IMG/VR virus record: IMGVR_UViG_3300008516_000074
Location: 1 to 51,955 of that record
Strand: one strand, 5' to 3'
DNA from: a virus
DNA: 51,955 nucleotides
The position numbers and the translations under genes are program-made. The notes below the pieces were generated by a model. It was not told the origin of the DNA, did no database searches, and saw nothing but the letters and a program-made list of their open reading frames with translations. Shown piece by piece: positions 30,801 to 34,248 of the stretch (positions are counted from its first letter, which is position 1; each line of letters opens with the position of its first letter).

Positions 30801-32164
30801 AAAGCGAAGCTGGTTTTATTGAAATAGCAAAACCAAAACAAGCTAAGGTATTTGAAAAACATAAAAGCTTGTTGGATTTATTTAGAACCAAAAGATTTGC
30901 TGGCAATGAATTAGATTTTCAGAATTATATGGGTGAATTATTTGAGCAATACCCAACTATTACTTCAAAAATTAGGTCTGTTAAAGCCACTGGATTACTT
31001 GGTAAGAAAAGAGGATTTAAACAACATGCTAATATAGAAGTAGGCGGTGTTTCAGGATCAAGAGCTGGAGATTATACATTTAAAATAGACACATCAACTA
31101 AGTCTTATAAAGATATACGTGATTCTTTTGCTCATGAGTTTGGTCATGGTATACATTATTATATAAGAGAGGCTTCTGATTTTTTTAAATACCGTGATAT
31201 TGAAATGCCGCATAGTTTAAAGCGTATGAATGAGTTTATTAGTAAAGTAAGTGGTAAGAAAAGGGAATTTGAATTAGTAGATGAGGAAATAGCTAATTTA
31301 TTTATGGGGCAGGGCAAAAGGCGTAGATTACAAGAATATAAAAACATTTTTACTCCAGAAGCATTGTCGGAAGATTGGGCAAAATATATACCAGATGAGG
31401 CTACTAAGAAGATGTATAAGAGAACTATGTTGCCTTATGAAAGTAGAAAGTCAGAAAAATTAGTAGAAGAATTAGCGACTGGTATAGGGAAAATTCCTCA
31501 ATATGAGCATGGCGGTTATGTGCCAGAAGACACATTAGCTTATTTGCATGGCGGTGAGACAGTAATACCAACTAAATATAAAGAAGGTGGTATAGTTGCT
31601 GGAGCAATTTCAGTTGGAGAAGATTCTTCATTAAAATACGTAAGTAATAGTGGCGAAAAAATTGGCGAGGAAATAAAAAGGGCTATAAAAGACGCATTTA
31701 ATGATATAGAGGTTAAGGTAGAAGATAAAGAATTAAAAGTTGAGGATAAAGTTTTTAAAGTTGAAGATAAAGTTTTAACGGTAGATGTTTCTAATTTAAC
31801 TGGCAAGTCTGTAGGTGCTGATAATAGTTTATCAAGACTAGATGAATTTATAGAAAAGGTGGATAAAAAATTTAGTTCTATAGAATTAGCTTTAAATGAT
31901 AATATTGGAAAGGTTACAGAAATAAAAGAAATTGAAATACCTACGTTACAAACTGCGCTAATTGTAGACTCTAGTAAAGATGATTCATATTTAAGAGAAA
32001 AGTTACATGAATTATTAAATGATTTGGAAAATTTTCAATTAACACCTATGGATACAAGAATAAGAACTGTAGAAAGATTAATAAATTCTATGGAATATGA
32101 TATTAAAAATAATTTCGATCTTATAGCTTCATTAGGCATTAGAAGCAGTTTGACTATTATATAA
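9884..32164 (+). CDS. Giant tape measure protein fused to RNA polymerase, nuclease and protease domains
   Basis: One uninterrupted frame of 7,426 codons with a TTG start, supported by AGGAGG 8 bases upstream. The protein should fill the tail lumen, set tail length, and be ejected with the DNA. Order of parts: DEDDh exonuclease (105-295); RNA polymerase beta-like barrel (960-1170); beta-prime-like barrel with DYDGD (1950-2090); PD-(D/E)XK nuclease (2975-3090); Gly-rich linker (3207-3235); TP901-type tape measure core (3745-4116); long helical region with hydrophobic segments (about 4090-4106 and 5320-5365); GPGGP-type loops (6457-6512 and 7210-7229); and HEFGH metalloprotease (7084-7088). Long-tailed phage tape measures are usually 600-3,000 residues, so this is exceptional. 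Fully extended at about 0.15 nm per residue it would span roughly 1.1 micrometres; the part after the linker alone would span about 0.63. Tape measure identity is secure; the enzyme domains are assigned by motif. Confidence 0.95.
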   Translation: MPPVREYTIKIKEELSAMKKAVSERQPQYRQLSSDRVSRLLEQAINALSKNQKEFKASIDKLTKELSIKVEHISGKKTPDPSIELLGKEIKSLSKSLKELPLTKKVAMIDLETSPIRKGGKLGGKVDFITQAGVLVASLEDMLTKTAKELEKQTKSIYIKPPKKLAFTEAEYKKVMKPLTEKGINIVPWEQLEKSGLEAKKALDKIAKTIQDADIIIGHNIEQFDVKVLNDAFKDAGTKIDLAAQEYYDTVIASRKKFPKRGGHELAGYEKDMVLAGKEYAGAAHDAAHDVLVTTDVLKALAGKSKELEAAEGDLSNILLKLADRVEAIFTVANKLESSFEHVNKEVLSTGKSFRSLHDTIPIADESLTNLIEETDKTAKALNNYSKKAFIDIKKVSEIKSGIETTTFKPSVIHPTTTPYRYKGVPPGADVPYGTGLIDKRVSALAVSLKKLQDDMVKALQRGLRKGVEILKTEEEEFFQLGRGGREWELQVIDVNDLRRTLRESFGKRVPSEVNTRELVNTYKKLYKEREAGYPRSVEETAAEIYSWFRKYGKEEVGAKAIGEVDPYIKKMYEEFKTKGVGIVSQLESDPNLERLYEATALQSKAIEHLTKRFLKVLTLPAAQITKEGTVGFETKYGAERAFAQFATLETGLEALAKEFKDLGGSVGEHATYLHRISKLPLRPKKRADLEESEKLAGSLIESVKGVGGKELITEGYREAIKLRKIERKEDIKGFDELRMTFSKLEEEAKRLNVTSLDVANALNKVDFENFYDVLNRLYTGGKEPFLTAKAGRMTEWNRNLRQVSEMQNELKGLMPLKGPGMVKRGAYEEQVVKVLSKQGFGEMTPAKQKERIKEVNLLWAEMVRNVEKLGKEMPEVTSIDLSDAAASQFTEFNANSASTLRALGKVMTSGSMAGVRGQVPFKEFTSTNRAMSQTANVLKTLTAEAPTIVSPREMEMIKSGKWGAGKYGINVLTELRNTASTFEDQIVISGKLAKAFTEIVKPLVKAAATFGEIGEIEPGYKKISGKAKQHFRTTLEEPEYNKLIEGVSSRIQEVLGVPTHYRGRADIAKIGEEVQNVMREHRGESIEVQTAKLTETFLNYFGRKLVTRFGTKGVAVTPTKPPTEIKEYKDIARAMAAGLKAEVVPGEGIGFAKIPKNMGQLLAEMFSESKVDKLFDKGVLDSLTKRLEESGNKFILDLFTDASKGLVTSKEAKKQQDLFEETSSAFKKAFGEELPKDSVEAVKFIRNKYKKEIGGGEVFELKPIEARISARGIAKRGLMPEVLEVLVNNLVGSTEGVTEILSQAGKETLTASDEMREAMNKYLAVLGYEPLKNLEAMQERLKMEGAVPEQIKTLKEWEKQWHVYTEGLNEFGEKVHDILVGPKYLGITEEPHIYKGWTEKEIGKGVKGERLNFQAFAAYAGIFGAGSSMLKELADATGLTAEEGWELIRALQMIDPALKNFKESMLGTLKEVKLSDIKSFEAGTATLEELKGTMFDISKYPSPFKIKTPTTEKGAGKFYEETYVPGPALRATYPEELMGGKVAPTNISRYLSNFVNAAQTVEDISKVATRGEMTLDDRTMDKFARTVREELTKKLTETYREVASIESKQNVTPANIKLMESIINKLKPVLEKQRAPAPYARPALKQGIEFPTMLEAMESYEKELAGAPRKYSRVLSRIMDMIIGPQPEALREEEEKIERALKQYKERRATKEKQGKTVGEEEVPLEYMKAYKIYGQGGKVPFEDVMGSFKKQLEARKEAPTVFDVEIQSGNLKEFADKVGINLEITVKEALERAMESLSRAKVAYFEQLAKTVLGPKHAIEQTFFQRTIPAITGKAISAITDKTEELHDLLALFEGKKFDIRLDMPNIGKLKSDLGRIIKDHERYIAKSRQLGLPVLKEKEIGISPLMAKALKVETAQGLKTNLAALIEKRDKMSEKELNELKVSRDVFVESVRYPFYGTVSAQPHKAKLMKGPESKYSIAVPGAPELDLPKLRGIIGKLEEYVYGKFKGEKVEKPGLLQKREKAWSEGTEESTKKASSLTKEIESLISIIKKATPTFINMEQKLDYDGDALFVHTGKLEESRKEIAKHFNALGEDITSVRSLFSTLFTAVKETDVRSLSEMANIFAKKHPEEKGYAWLTKPYIKKEVSNLGVSEIMEALFSYTKEATRLKGELKKLEQVGTPAKEIAKIKEEKTKEWASSFKEMEILPTVYKKLGGATAEKAGMEPGKFEERVGELTEELIRRKLWEQKYSDAIVGQLYKLHTGQTVESISRLARMSELETGFGKGLAKTGRKEFKPSEEFLAEWPKKSIALGGRPVQEFATRMNEIMRFVIQKGMDEKHAGVEAVGSEILNNVAKKGGARTIMRIMREEEDQFSDLDDFNKQIAKEAKIRLGAVSTPELKGELKRFQIGNMKYEDLKKEFESLGGEISVDAPREVLVDALVEAAKKADISKDREQIINEIIKYIDLEAVFGELFKMIKRTAVKGLIKELQTEVAELPLEKRVKKEAEVARAGGYESFAKKEIEKQAISETGVSILRYVTSNLQPLYRMRTRMETPGMVAGRTRERIEAPQMVLPSAGGERLKETYENVLKTSRVLSRSMAGTIGSAGGGVHSLMVLSALEKRYRDLEKITEVAKRAEIPEGYGKELATKEFPYLLGSAVEEIPKLASDVWNESWKESGDSIINSIDTWSNKLKKVKDIASGKIEELSQIMSVPPLATEEEYEAYSEFLAKYPAALKKISNKIETMVRQTAKVPEEKMDEVVDSFTDQAQAFLRFQVGMSEQLKRVSESMRAAPFQKLSLEMAFPKYEAAIGKGPIDLANEINKREKESFEDLRRSKLEEHKDYQERIEEFWQKQSTARPSDIKETIEAYKKPKISAEDLKKVIGEALDEISKVAEGSFEDEIIKKKILALRALEEKAAGRPKAKEEVPLYKLYRGSGLHGGGGYRGVPQEEAILKQMLGKEEKDMLLEATGFRGSAIHRAKQKEFIEKYSEYGNVQIEGLVEDLNNMITGHYDVLFKTATGEKRIIDIKTIYDPKKFAAIETIAKEMQEKKITLGEYLTRIGVQDAELARRLESYLSQVNFYLSSNMDALGGLLVVSMEDPTKEAKLELGKFDPARFNRDIEVVKKARAKVEGIINSITDDIKKREFVEALPKTAGLETLRQIAKSPEQLARGEEELFDKWSKEYLTAYKAMGEGRKEKMWAATGAGAAGAGGGIGGVGGGAPPTGGDGEDEFEKLRKKVEGLLSRGTKLNIEEAMKLADAVYEANSGYMDSLINGSEKLADKYIKLKGLMDAAFEATYGERGIKEVEKIRGVFKMPEAGGPVKGVGGIPPGIEIPKEEPFATAGYLKAMLRKATQFHDLFGGKDIEKFGVEIESLLSETLKEGPGFDVASKISDAIKKLSPEKRGYIAEIWRYYKKNVSEYFIGQLDELEESIKSAKSDEAERKAYDQYQRTLQAFIGNIKRTLGKMSDIYTRGGFGSMKEWVSPELAKGAGLYRRPEELAEIARQSSAMSGEFRPIFDVLIGDLDPMLLENMLTPLEKIRTAFTMLAKEDKGLKAILEDADLFRRIGDQAVEAWDFDRMIRGVTQLRAGLEEWNRMQISGFGAFGGAEDYTEAQRKNIQDTIKYLRQMEQMMGPVGGPKGSPWKLSGVPQFLEPKEQELLHKRNIALVRERFKLSEEAGGPVKGQRFTYRQRIVDPASKQVLKDVAEEFKKLGDASTDAGNKMGIFTQRTEDMIGAFQARKGIGQVFRRVIFWGGASTIVWGLIQSLKNMVSTISDVEYGIAVLRQVMSPLESDFNYITQAALDFAKQFGQPIRSVIDSMRVFAQQGLAQEEVVERARTSQLAANVTTLNASDATEALTAAMKVYKKEGEGTLRFLDSWSQVEARHAITSADLANSMKKAAAVAKTSGVTFDELNAIVTGIGETSRQTGKEIGTSLRFMFRRMQAEKGPKALGEIGVPVIGEAGDLRKGFDILGDLAGKWDELTNSQKLSIAQAIGGRRHYNSLIILMDHWGDVLDTLEDSINSKGAAERRNAIVMETYAKRLQQVKAAAVELQVQFGKLALPIAKIVLTGFKALLETIANIPNSVKTVVLAVAGLFALFSKGQSFVTRFTDSFRLLPEIMKDLAGAASKELKIGLFEVFGKLPGKLEIDTRGLKTIMEATSMGDLESILGKVGYKAAEFGKSWNSMLSEISVGGATAFEAVSKLFGKFGTLLEVGSTALATTGSPITQAFAGVLKVAEKGAEGADKVSMKVAKAMGVSAEKLAEWTQGNTSFVKSVAPMVASLAALTPVAIKTWGSMKRLSSSADEYEKSMAGVRRKTSGELQALRDLSSGYERLGNTIKDIGESRKPEAKQRAIEREEYESPVFRTAKLYKDTQKFGNELAKSNFSLVESFDEFGNAVLKTNRSLKEHVDLLSAAKREEIGKIETDILSKYVEDLTGGKGFAETFKYELKRFVKEIPAVGGLIAKHIAISPSKELDVLRDKMNKVLSLKEKYPMTTAVEPLFKKYYEQLEDARTRFASTYKSFRRVLADIPTKGLKPLEIKDLLDTKELRKGFELMVRVEPKLQLKEMRGKVDWKDILGTEILKRIYPEKPLDFAAPLTKELLLQSKLFKRTGKAFAGDIVLFTEDINRTAEFFGRNVGKGFDVAGRQGVLKFKEGVGYFVEYVTKEMRQVKEVPFSDVEKFVDAIFPTVTIQERLQDNIAVLEEFVAGAAAGMTGITEKEFRKSFSLGERFFSQVPTTTLLQTTKGWAPGAGYGEMPYKGAGVPRTYETPFADLTKRWDEWMQTFWFEPMEQLKVLAEPAEKRAIAGEGPGYGMAEDIQRLLDVLKNNQIVIQYRALHEDLMKTLNEGARTLKETIAVERIRNEYLVQTSGILKDMPEDLSDINLGVKKFSELTAQQRVLLGERAKPPAERGFTVARDAYREAKMRREALVTQIEATEKARVQLKEIRATAVGLGAALSPEETKRMAESIAIAGDKPLGLILDQEKQIVSNTGRMAETMDDLLAYMGDPEAAIRKSFRQFEHIEKQTKIVKADINRGSIKGIGDRFDYLVKLRGVYEKVGREDLIKAIDTSLSDLSSTLVEKIGMKKAIKVMEKSWLDIPNAVGDAINAATGQAATPLIGVERLMNRLPGEFTKKEFIEKAIGDLGLREFTEVLNKYVGKTDKSSEYLKTSAEIVRKFGRFVPTIGSLVKHVPIPSTERERVLGSKEFKGLEKEMSSQTVVSVTTSKNIQKMFAAYAGFQDIFRRAANREARYFEVQIDELKNQRKDIVDQLKVGTISKEEAEKSTVGIDKKIAEISTKREEAIGTAERRATQEAVGLIATGGVTFARAVGLSETALKGLGETAAGALVAWHAWSALTGEPIPEYIKDLGNKAKDAAKKVGKAAPGWAARTWLEVEKLFGFGLGGAIKTAEEEAGKKKPIFTEAEREKIKKAKDLQVNQEQLKKADELLKGVKKDDTKQLDTNKQILSENRQQTDILLGIHDALKMLHEARKEESKKIEDQTKATEGIKGIEGEQKGQKAETKKQTDYSKRDSDNVKAQVTYSKQLRDKIDAIKVERLKEGDIGTKIRDILTVALLTATTGYVADAQAFGAELGEYESKAKKMSELVVELIEKFPSEVGKAIEVLKEERAKREKKIAKPGGITKTEERSIAADQEAAYEEVGNMLLELSMKLKDQASDAGQIMSEAADKMRLREIAEEIKMGIEELDNAIKVSRVVQVFENKFINPLIGALKGINVPQIDFGRKITDLSSYESLMVGSKKFRKIGEGVEKDMTERTALVSRATSMMEEIEKSRYKELNNVEKEYFDLLGNQLDKIKVRINDLNGSIAEGTKKLSEATVAEEFRLEKLTEAATVLKETAIAEARAKIPTGVGIQTGASPFTGGIDFGVKTMRELAPIQRAFMENEPAFKNYSKSVAEAGSATRRYENLISRRADVEHRMSREKKELGFLGFGGASKETKKELELINKELEGGFFRFIGVGEGAESAAIKAAEALSKLTNSLYGLSEAAIFQNQIETAGINVLQEHARLITKTQLDRPVVGAGIRGGFPEIETGRAPYQLAPTERLFTGAGTESKKIIMLYQLLQSQRQSEIGLLQDGRTALIKYNEQLKTAKEKGQDTKGIEEAIDRQIDKNRVLEQSIGNFTNKLGDLKIVAEAVSFQGLIGDLENLKKSFLIGEATQYEKTPWDIMRGGRHPKAPVVPTFEMVQAGIPEEKLWNTTKYEAARARLRTSGKPISARDLEQIRFEEWRDTMLYKQQKEDDELMRQRRHGEEILSRLSSARYDAEAKGQTGLVGNIDTLYDKMKTMIEAAPEVTKEEGGLLHYKGFDFIGIFEKMKSLAPQLDARNFTDPIKFELEKQTDLLKIISGVKPEEEKARKSITESGFLERIPMYYERQRKAATEKIYGTGESLNKSIKEALYGEFNTYWSKFSKEIIDNVIKYYSLEFLVHGEKKHIGGQIFGPGGPREDRIPILASANEYVVKASSAKKLGYGALDYMNETGQVPGFAVGGVLRRNRNTSDCVIGGPGYGSGMGSRFNDGGLIQAFQGGKKIEKNVDDMTGPEKIEWLKNRYSNVGELEPEKVAKKSIFEKIKDIVGIGKSKPLPVKDEAMLKTKYASYRIKKLTENSNVLSTLSYEDWLKQREKEGFKYGGLIQPFEKFATGGIFGWGAEKLGVGADWVSEKRQSLANDIWSDPDQGVFKTFNKWVSNTSKMAVLGAAEIATKLAKAPLEGMSIIESMSKGYTKSTIGGTLGKDLKKIAAIGGRGLQSVAELNPMLFASKHIIGGGDLGSLTDAYLDNASWVGDIGGSIGKSAMEDLEKGGTGITSGLLEALIGIKTVGMMGKFSKTKHMNTPIDELLKVKRPPRKTTSSWARGFEQYEQKKQISPEVSEAINQYIERQKTGKYIKELYVNKPRPKLSEIELEKIRETIIPGRKVGVSGERIMERPLTTWSELNPGLAKGPIFKDLLKSEAGFIEIAKPKQAKVFEKHKSLLDLFRTKRFAGNELDFQNYMGELFEQYPTITSKIRSVKATGLLGKKRGFKQHANIEVGGVSGSRAGDYTFKIDTSTKSYKDIRDSFAHEFGHGIHYYIREASDFFKYRDIEMPHSLKRMNEFISKVSGKKREFELVDEEIANLFMGQGKRRRLQEYKNIFTPEALSEDWAKYIPDEATKKMYKRTMLPYESRKSEKLVEELATGIGKIPQYEHGGYVPEDTLAYLHGGETVIPTKYKEGGIVAGAISVGEDSSLKYVSNSGEKIGEEIKRAIKDAFNDIEVKVEDKELKVEDKVFKVEDKVLTVDVSNLTGKSVGADNSLSRLDEFIEKVDKKFSSIELALNDNIGKVTEIKEIEIPTLQTALIVDSSKDDSYLREKLHELLNDLENFQLTPMDTRIRTVERLINSMEYDIKNNFDLIASLGIRSSLTII
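10196..10768 (+). other. DEDDh 3'-5' exonuclease domain within the tape measure
   Basis: Residues about 105-295 hold all three DnaQ-type motifs in order. ExoI is M-I-D-L-E-T (Asp110, Glu112), ExoII is I-G-H-N-I-E-Q-F-D (His219, Asp225), and ExoIII is H-D-A-A-H-D (His285, Asp290), matching H-x-A-x-x-D. Before ExoIII, Y-D-T-V-I-A-S-R-K sits where this family has its D-T-L-x-L-A strand. All metal ligands are present, so the domain should be active on DNA or RNA 3' ends. Confidence 0.85.
12761..13393 (+). other. RNA polymerase beta-subunit-like double-psi barrel within the tape measure
   Basis: Residues 969-990 read G-I-N-V-L...T-F-E-D-Q-I-V-I-S-G-K-L-A-K, matching the bacterial beta segment G-x-N-x-x-V-A...N-F-E-D-A-I-x-I-S-E-R-L-V-K at nearly the same spacing. 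Residues 1103-1115, G-R-K-L-V-T-R-F-G-T-K-G-V, match beta's G-D-K-x-x-x-R-H-G-N-K-G-V, including the two active-site lysines eight apart (Lys1105, Lys1113). Residues about 1151-1168 (K-I-P-K-N-M-G-Q-L-L-A-E-M) follow as beta's V-P-S-R-M-N-I-G-Q-I-L-E segment does. Confidence 0.8.
15731..16153 (+). other. RNA polymerase beta-prime-like barrel with DYDGD catalytic motif
   Basis: Residues 1955-1965 (R-Y-P, then seven residues, then Q) parallel beta-prime N-R-A-P-T-L-H-R-x-x-I-Q. After an apparent 75-80 residue insertion, residues 2067-2075 read D-Y-D-G-D-A-L-F-V-H, matching N-A-D-F-D-G-D-Q-M-A-V-H with all three Mg-binding aspartates (2067, 2069, 2071) and the V-H two residues on. A helix with Glu/Arg follows, as in beta-prime. 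Bridge helix and trigger loop were not identified with confidence. Confidence 0.8.
18761..19273 (+). other. PD-(D/E)XK (RecB/Cas4-like) nuclease domain within the tape measure
   Basis: Residues about 2975-3090 contain, in order, G-S-A-I-H (His2981), I-E-G (Glu3001), G-H-Y-D-V-L (Asp3016), I-I-D-I-K-T (Asp3030, Lys3032) and Q-V-N-F-Y (Gln3081, Tyr3085). This is the full G-x-x-x-H...D...D-x-K...Q-x-x-x-Y signature of RecB-type nucleases. No Cas4-type Fe-S cysteines are visible. Confidence 0.85.
19502..19588 (+). other. Gly-rich interdomain linker in the tape measure
   Basis: Residues 3207-3235 are almost wholly Gly, Ala, Val and Pro and end in an acidic G-D-G-E-D-E. It is the clearest low-complexity break in the protein. 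It divides the nuclease/polymerase half from the canonical tape measure half, and so is a natural hinge or processing region. Confidence 0.75.
21116..22231 (+). other. TP901-type tape measure core domain
   Basis: Residues about 3745-4116 have the conserved core of long-tailed phage tape measures: an F-x-x-A-x-x-F-G helix, T-A-A-M-K-V-Y, the segment G-V-T-F-D-E-L-N-A-I-V-T, then G-T-S-L-R-F-M-F-R-R-M, and Q-A-I-G-G-R-R. A hydrophobic segment (about 4090-4106) ends it. This establishes the gene's identity. Confidence 0.9.
29252..29419 (+). other. Tape measure C-terminal GPGGP loop motif
   Basis: Residues about 6457-6512 contain G-G-x-I-F-G-P-G-G-P-x-x-D-x-I-P-I followed by A-N-E-Y-V-V-K-A and G-x-x-x-L-D-Y-M-N. 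This signature is common near the C termini of siphovirus tape measure proteins. A second, variant copy (G-G-Y-V-P...H-G-G-E-T-V-I-P) lies at 7210-7229, so the usual C-terminal motif is split by about 700 residues that include the protease. Confidence 0.8.
31061..31483 (+). other. HEFGH zinc metalloprotease-like domain within the tape measure
   Basis: Residues 7084-7092 are H-E-F-G-H-G-I-H-Y, preceded by S-F-A, a typical helix for a HEXXH zinc protease. A third ligand could be one of the glutamates in the next 100 residues (for example in E-E-I-A-N-L-F or S-E-D-W-A-K-Y). It could process the giant protein or act on the host envelope. Substrate unknown. Confidence 0.65.
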
Positions 32165-32175
32165 GGAGTAAATAA

Positions 32176-34236
32176 ATGGCTGAGGAAGACACTTATTTTT
32201 ATGAATGGGAAGAGTTAGGAGAACACTGGATTACTAGCGAAGCTTCTTTTGATACTGATTACCCATCTAAACGACAAGAGACAGGTACTTCATTAGCTGC
32301 TTTTATAATAGAAGATGATTTTGGTTTAGAGTTAGATCCAGGCTCTAAAAATTTGGGCAGTTATTTACAAGGATATGATGTAAGAGATAGAGATGCTTAT
32401 CAAATGGTTCAATTATCTTTAGCTGCGGAATTAGTTAATAATAAAGTTATCGAATGTTATGCTACGGAAGATGGTATAATTAAATTTTTTGAAATAGGTG
32501 TTAATAATAGCAATATTAAAAGCGATGTGTTATATGAAATTAATAGTGGTGAATTAAGGGCAAAATGTGATAAAGTTTTGGTTACAGGATACGATCCTCC
32601 TCCTAAAAGATATACAAAAAGCGAGCCTTATAATTTATTTAAATTTGCTGCAAAAAATACAGATGATAAAACTCTTGATCCAAATGCTAGTTTATACCCT
32701 AGATACTATATATTTGGTGAGACATTGGGTCCAGAAAGATGTGAATATTTTAGAGAAGGTGTTATTGAGTATGGTAAGTTAGATTTTGATATGAAAGCTG
32801 TTATTTGTGAAGGTGATAATTATAAAATTGAACAAATTCCAAATTATATTTATAAAATTACAGTACCTTTTTATCAAGCCGGAAGTACAGATGTAAATTT
32901 TCGTAATACAACTTCTAGATACATAGAATTAAATGATTTTGGTACATTACAAAGAAGAAATTGGGGGCTTAAAGAAAAATATATGCCTTCCATGTGTATG
33001 CCGGAACAAGGCATAGATCCAAAGGCAGGGGTTTATTTACCTGAAAGTGATAATGATAAATTTTTAAGGGTCACAGCTGTCTATATATGGGGATATTTAT
33101 TAAAAAATATATATGGTGGTGAAAAAGATGATTATAGTAGTTCAGGTGCTACTTTTACAGCTGACTTAGACACCATGCTTAGTGAGCCTTTTAAGCTAAA
33201 TGAGGGTGAAGACTATCTTGTTAGAAAAGATCCCTCAGCAAAAGGGTATAAAATAATATTTTCTTCTAATGTAAGTGGAAATTATGAGGAATATTTTGGT
33301 GGTGTAGAATCGGTTTCGTTTAGGATAGGTTGGAATAATATTTTTAAAGATAAGAATGCTATCATACATTCTTCTCCTACACCGCCTTTTGGCGATATTA
33401 GTGGATATTTAAGAGATGGTCAAGAGCCAGAAGTAAGTAGTAGTAAGACTTATAATGTGGTATTATTTCCGTTAAATGAGGGCCAATCAGCATATGCTTT
33501 GCCACTTGTTGGGGATCATAATACACCTAAAATAATAGTGGTTTATGAATGGGATAATCCAAGCATTCAAATTACAGATTTAAGAAACGAAGTAACATTA
33601 GAAAACTTAAAGCAAGTAAAAGTTGAGTTCTATCCAATAATTATTAAAGATGAACAAGCTCCTGAAGTATTAGTTAATAAAGGAGGGGTTGAAGTTTTAG
33701 ATCCAAAGGAAGTAATGCCAGATGCACTAGTAGATAGCGTTGAAAATCTTACTGAAAAGCCATATGTTAGGGCAAAGCAATTAGAACAAGGCGATATAAG
33801 TGTGGTAATGCCTTTCGCAGATGAAGAAGGTTGTAAAACTATAGCTAAATTTATCTATAATCATCAAAATGAGGTTGCTAATGATGTTACTTATACATGC
33901 GGCCCTGATGCGGAGCCAGTTATTGGAGAAGTGATAGATGGAAATGTTATAAATTCTATAGATTATTCATATCAAGACAGTAGTCAATATTTGATTTCTG
34001 TTAAAGCTGGTGCTATATGGCAAGGGATGAACTCTTGGAATCAATCGTTGTATAACATGCAAACAGAAAGTATTCAAGAAGAGGGCATTGTAGTTAGTGT
34101 TGATAAAGATAATATTAAATGTAATGTTAATCTTAAACATTTAGGTGTTATGGAATGTGTTAATATTTCTAAAGGAATAATAGAAGTAGGAGATAAGGTA
34201 CAGGTTACTGTACAAAACAATCCTGTAAGTTTGTAA
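32176..34236 (+). CDS. Putative tail tip/baseplate hub protein
   Basis: The first gene after the tape measure, 11 bases downstream, 686 residues. It should belong to the tail-tip complex on which the tail is assembled, given its place where distal-tail and hub genes normally follow. Visible features are L-R-A-K-C-D-K-V-L-V-T-G-Y-D-P-P-P-K-R, of a kind seen in tail-tip proteins, and a C-terminal domain of about 90 residues ending in short beta strands (I-V-V-S-V-D-K-D-N-I and G-D-K-V-Q-V-T-V), which looks like a small OB-type barrel. The ribosome binding site AAGGAG lies about 8 bases upstream. No lytic-enzyme motif is seen. Confidence 0.55.
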   Translation: MAEEDTYFYEWEELGEHWITSEASFDTDYPSKRQETGTSLAAFIIEDDFGLELDPGSKNLGSYLQGYDVRDRDAYQMVQLSLAAELVNNKVIECYATEDGIIKFFEIGVNNSNIKSDVLYEINSGELRAKCDKVLVTGYDPPPKRYTKSEPYNLFKFAAKNTDDKTLDPNASLYPRYYIFGETLGPERCEYFREGVIEYGKLDFDMKAVICEGDNYKIEQIPNYIYKITVPFYQAGSTDVNFRNTTSRYIELNDFGTLQRRNWGLKEKYMPSMCMPEQGIDPKAGVYLPESDNDKFLRVTAVYIWGYLLKNIYGGEKDDYSSSGATFTADLDTMLSEPFKLNEGEDYLVRKDPSAKGYKIIFSSNVSGNYEEYFGGVESVSFRIGWNNIFKDKNAIIHSSPTPPFGDISGYLRDGQEPEVSSSKTYNVVLFPLNEGQSAYALPLVGDHNTPKIIVVYEWDNPSIQITDLRNEVTLENLKQVKVEFYPIIIKDEQAPEVLVNKGGVEVLDPKEVMPDALVDSVENLTEKPYVRAKQLEQGDISVVMPFADEEGCKTIAKFIYNHQNEVANDVTYTCGPDAEPVIGEVIDGNVINSIDYSYQDSSQYLISVKAGAIWQGMNSWNQSLYNMQTESIQEEGIVVSVDKDNIKCNVNLKHLGVMECVNISKGIIEVGDKVQVTVQNNPVSL

Positions 34237-34248
34237 TATGGAGGATAT

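Noticed and set aside
10735-31806. Many minus-strand frames of 60-180 codons within the tape measure gene
   Set aside because: They lie entirely inside a well-supported gene, show Leu/Ser-rich shadow composition, and have no ribosome binding sites or recognisable motifs.
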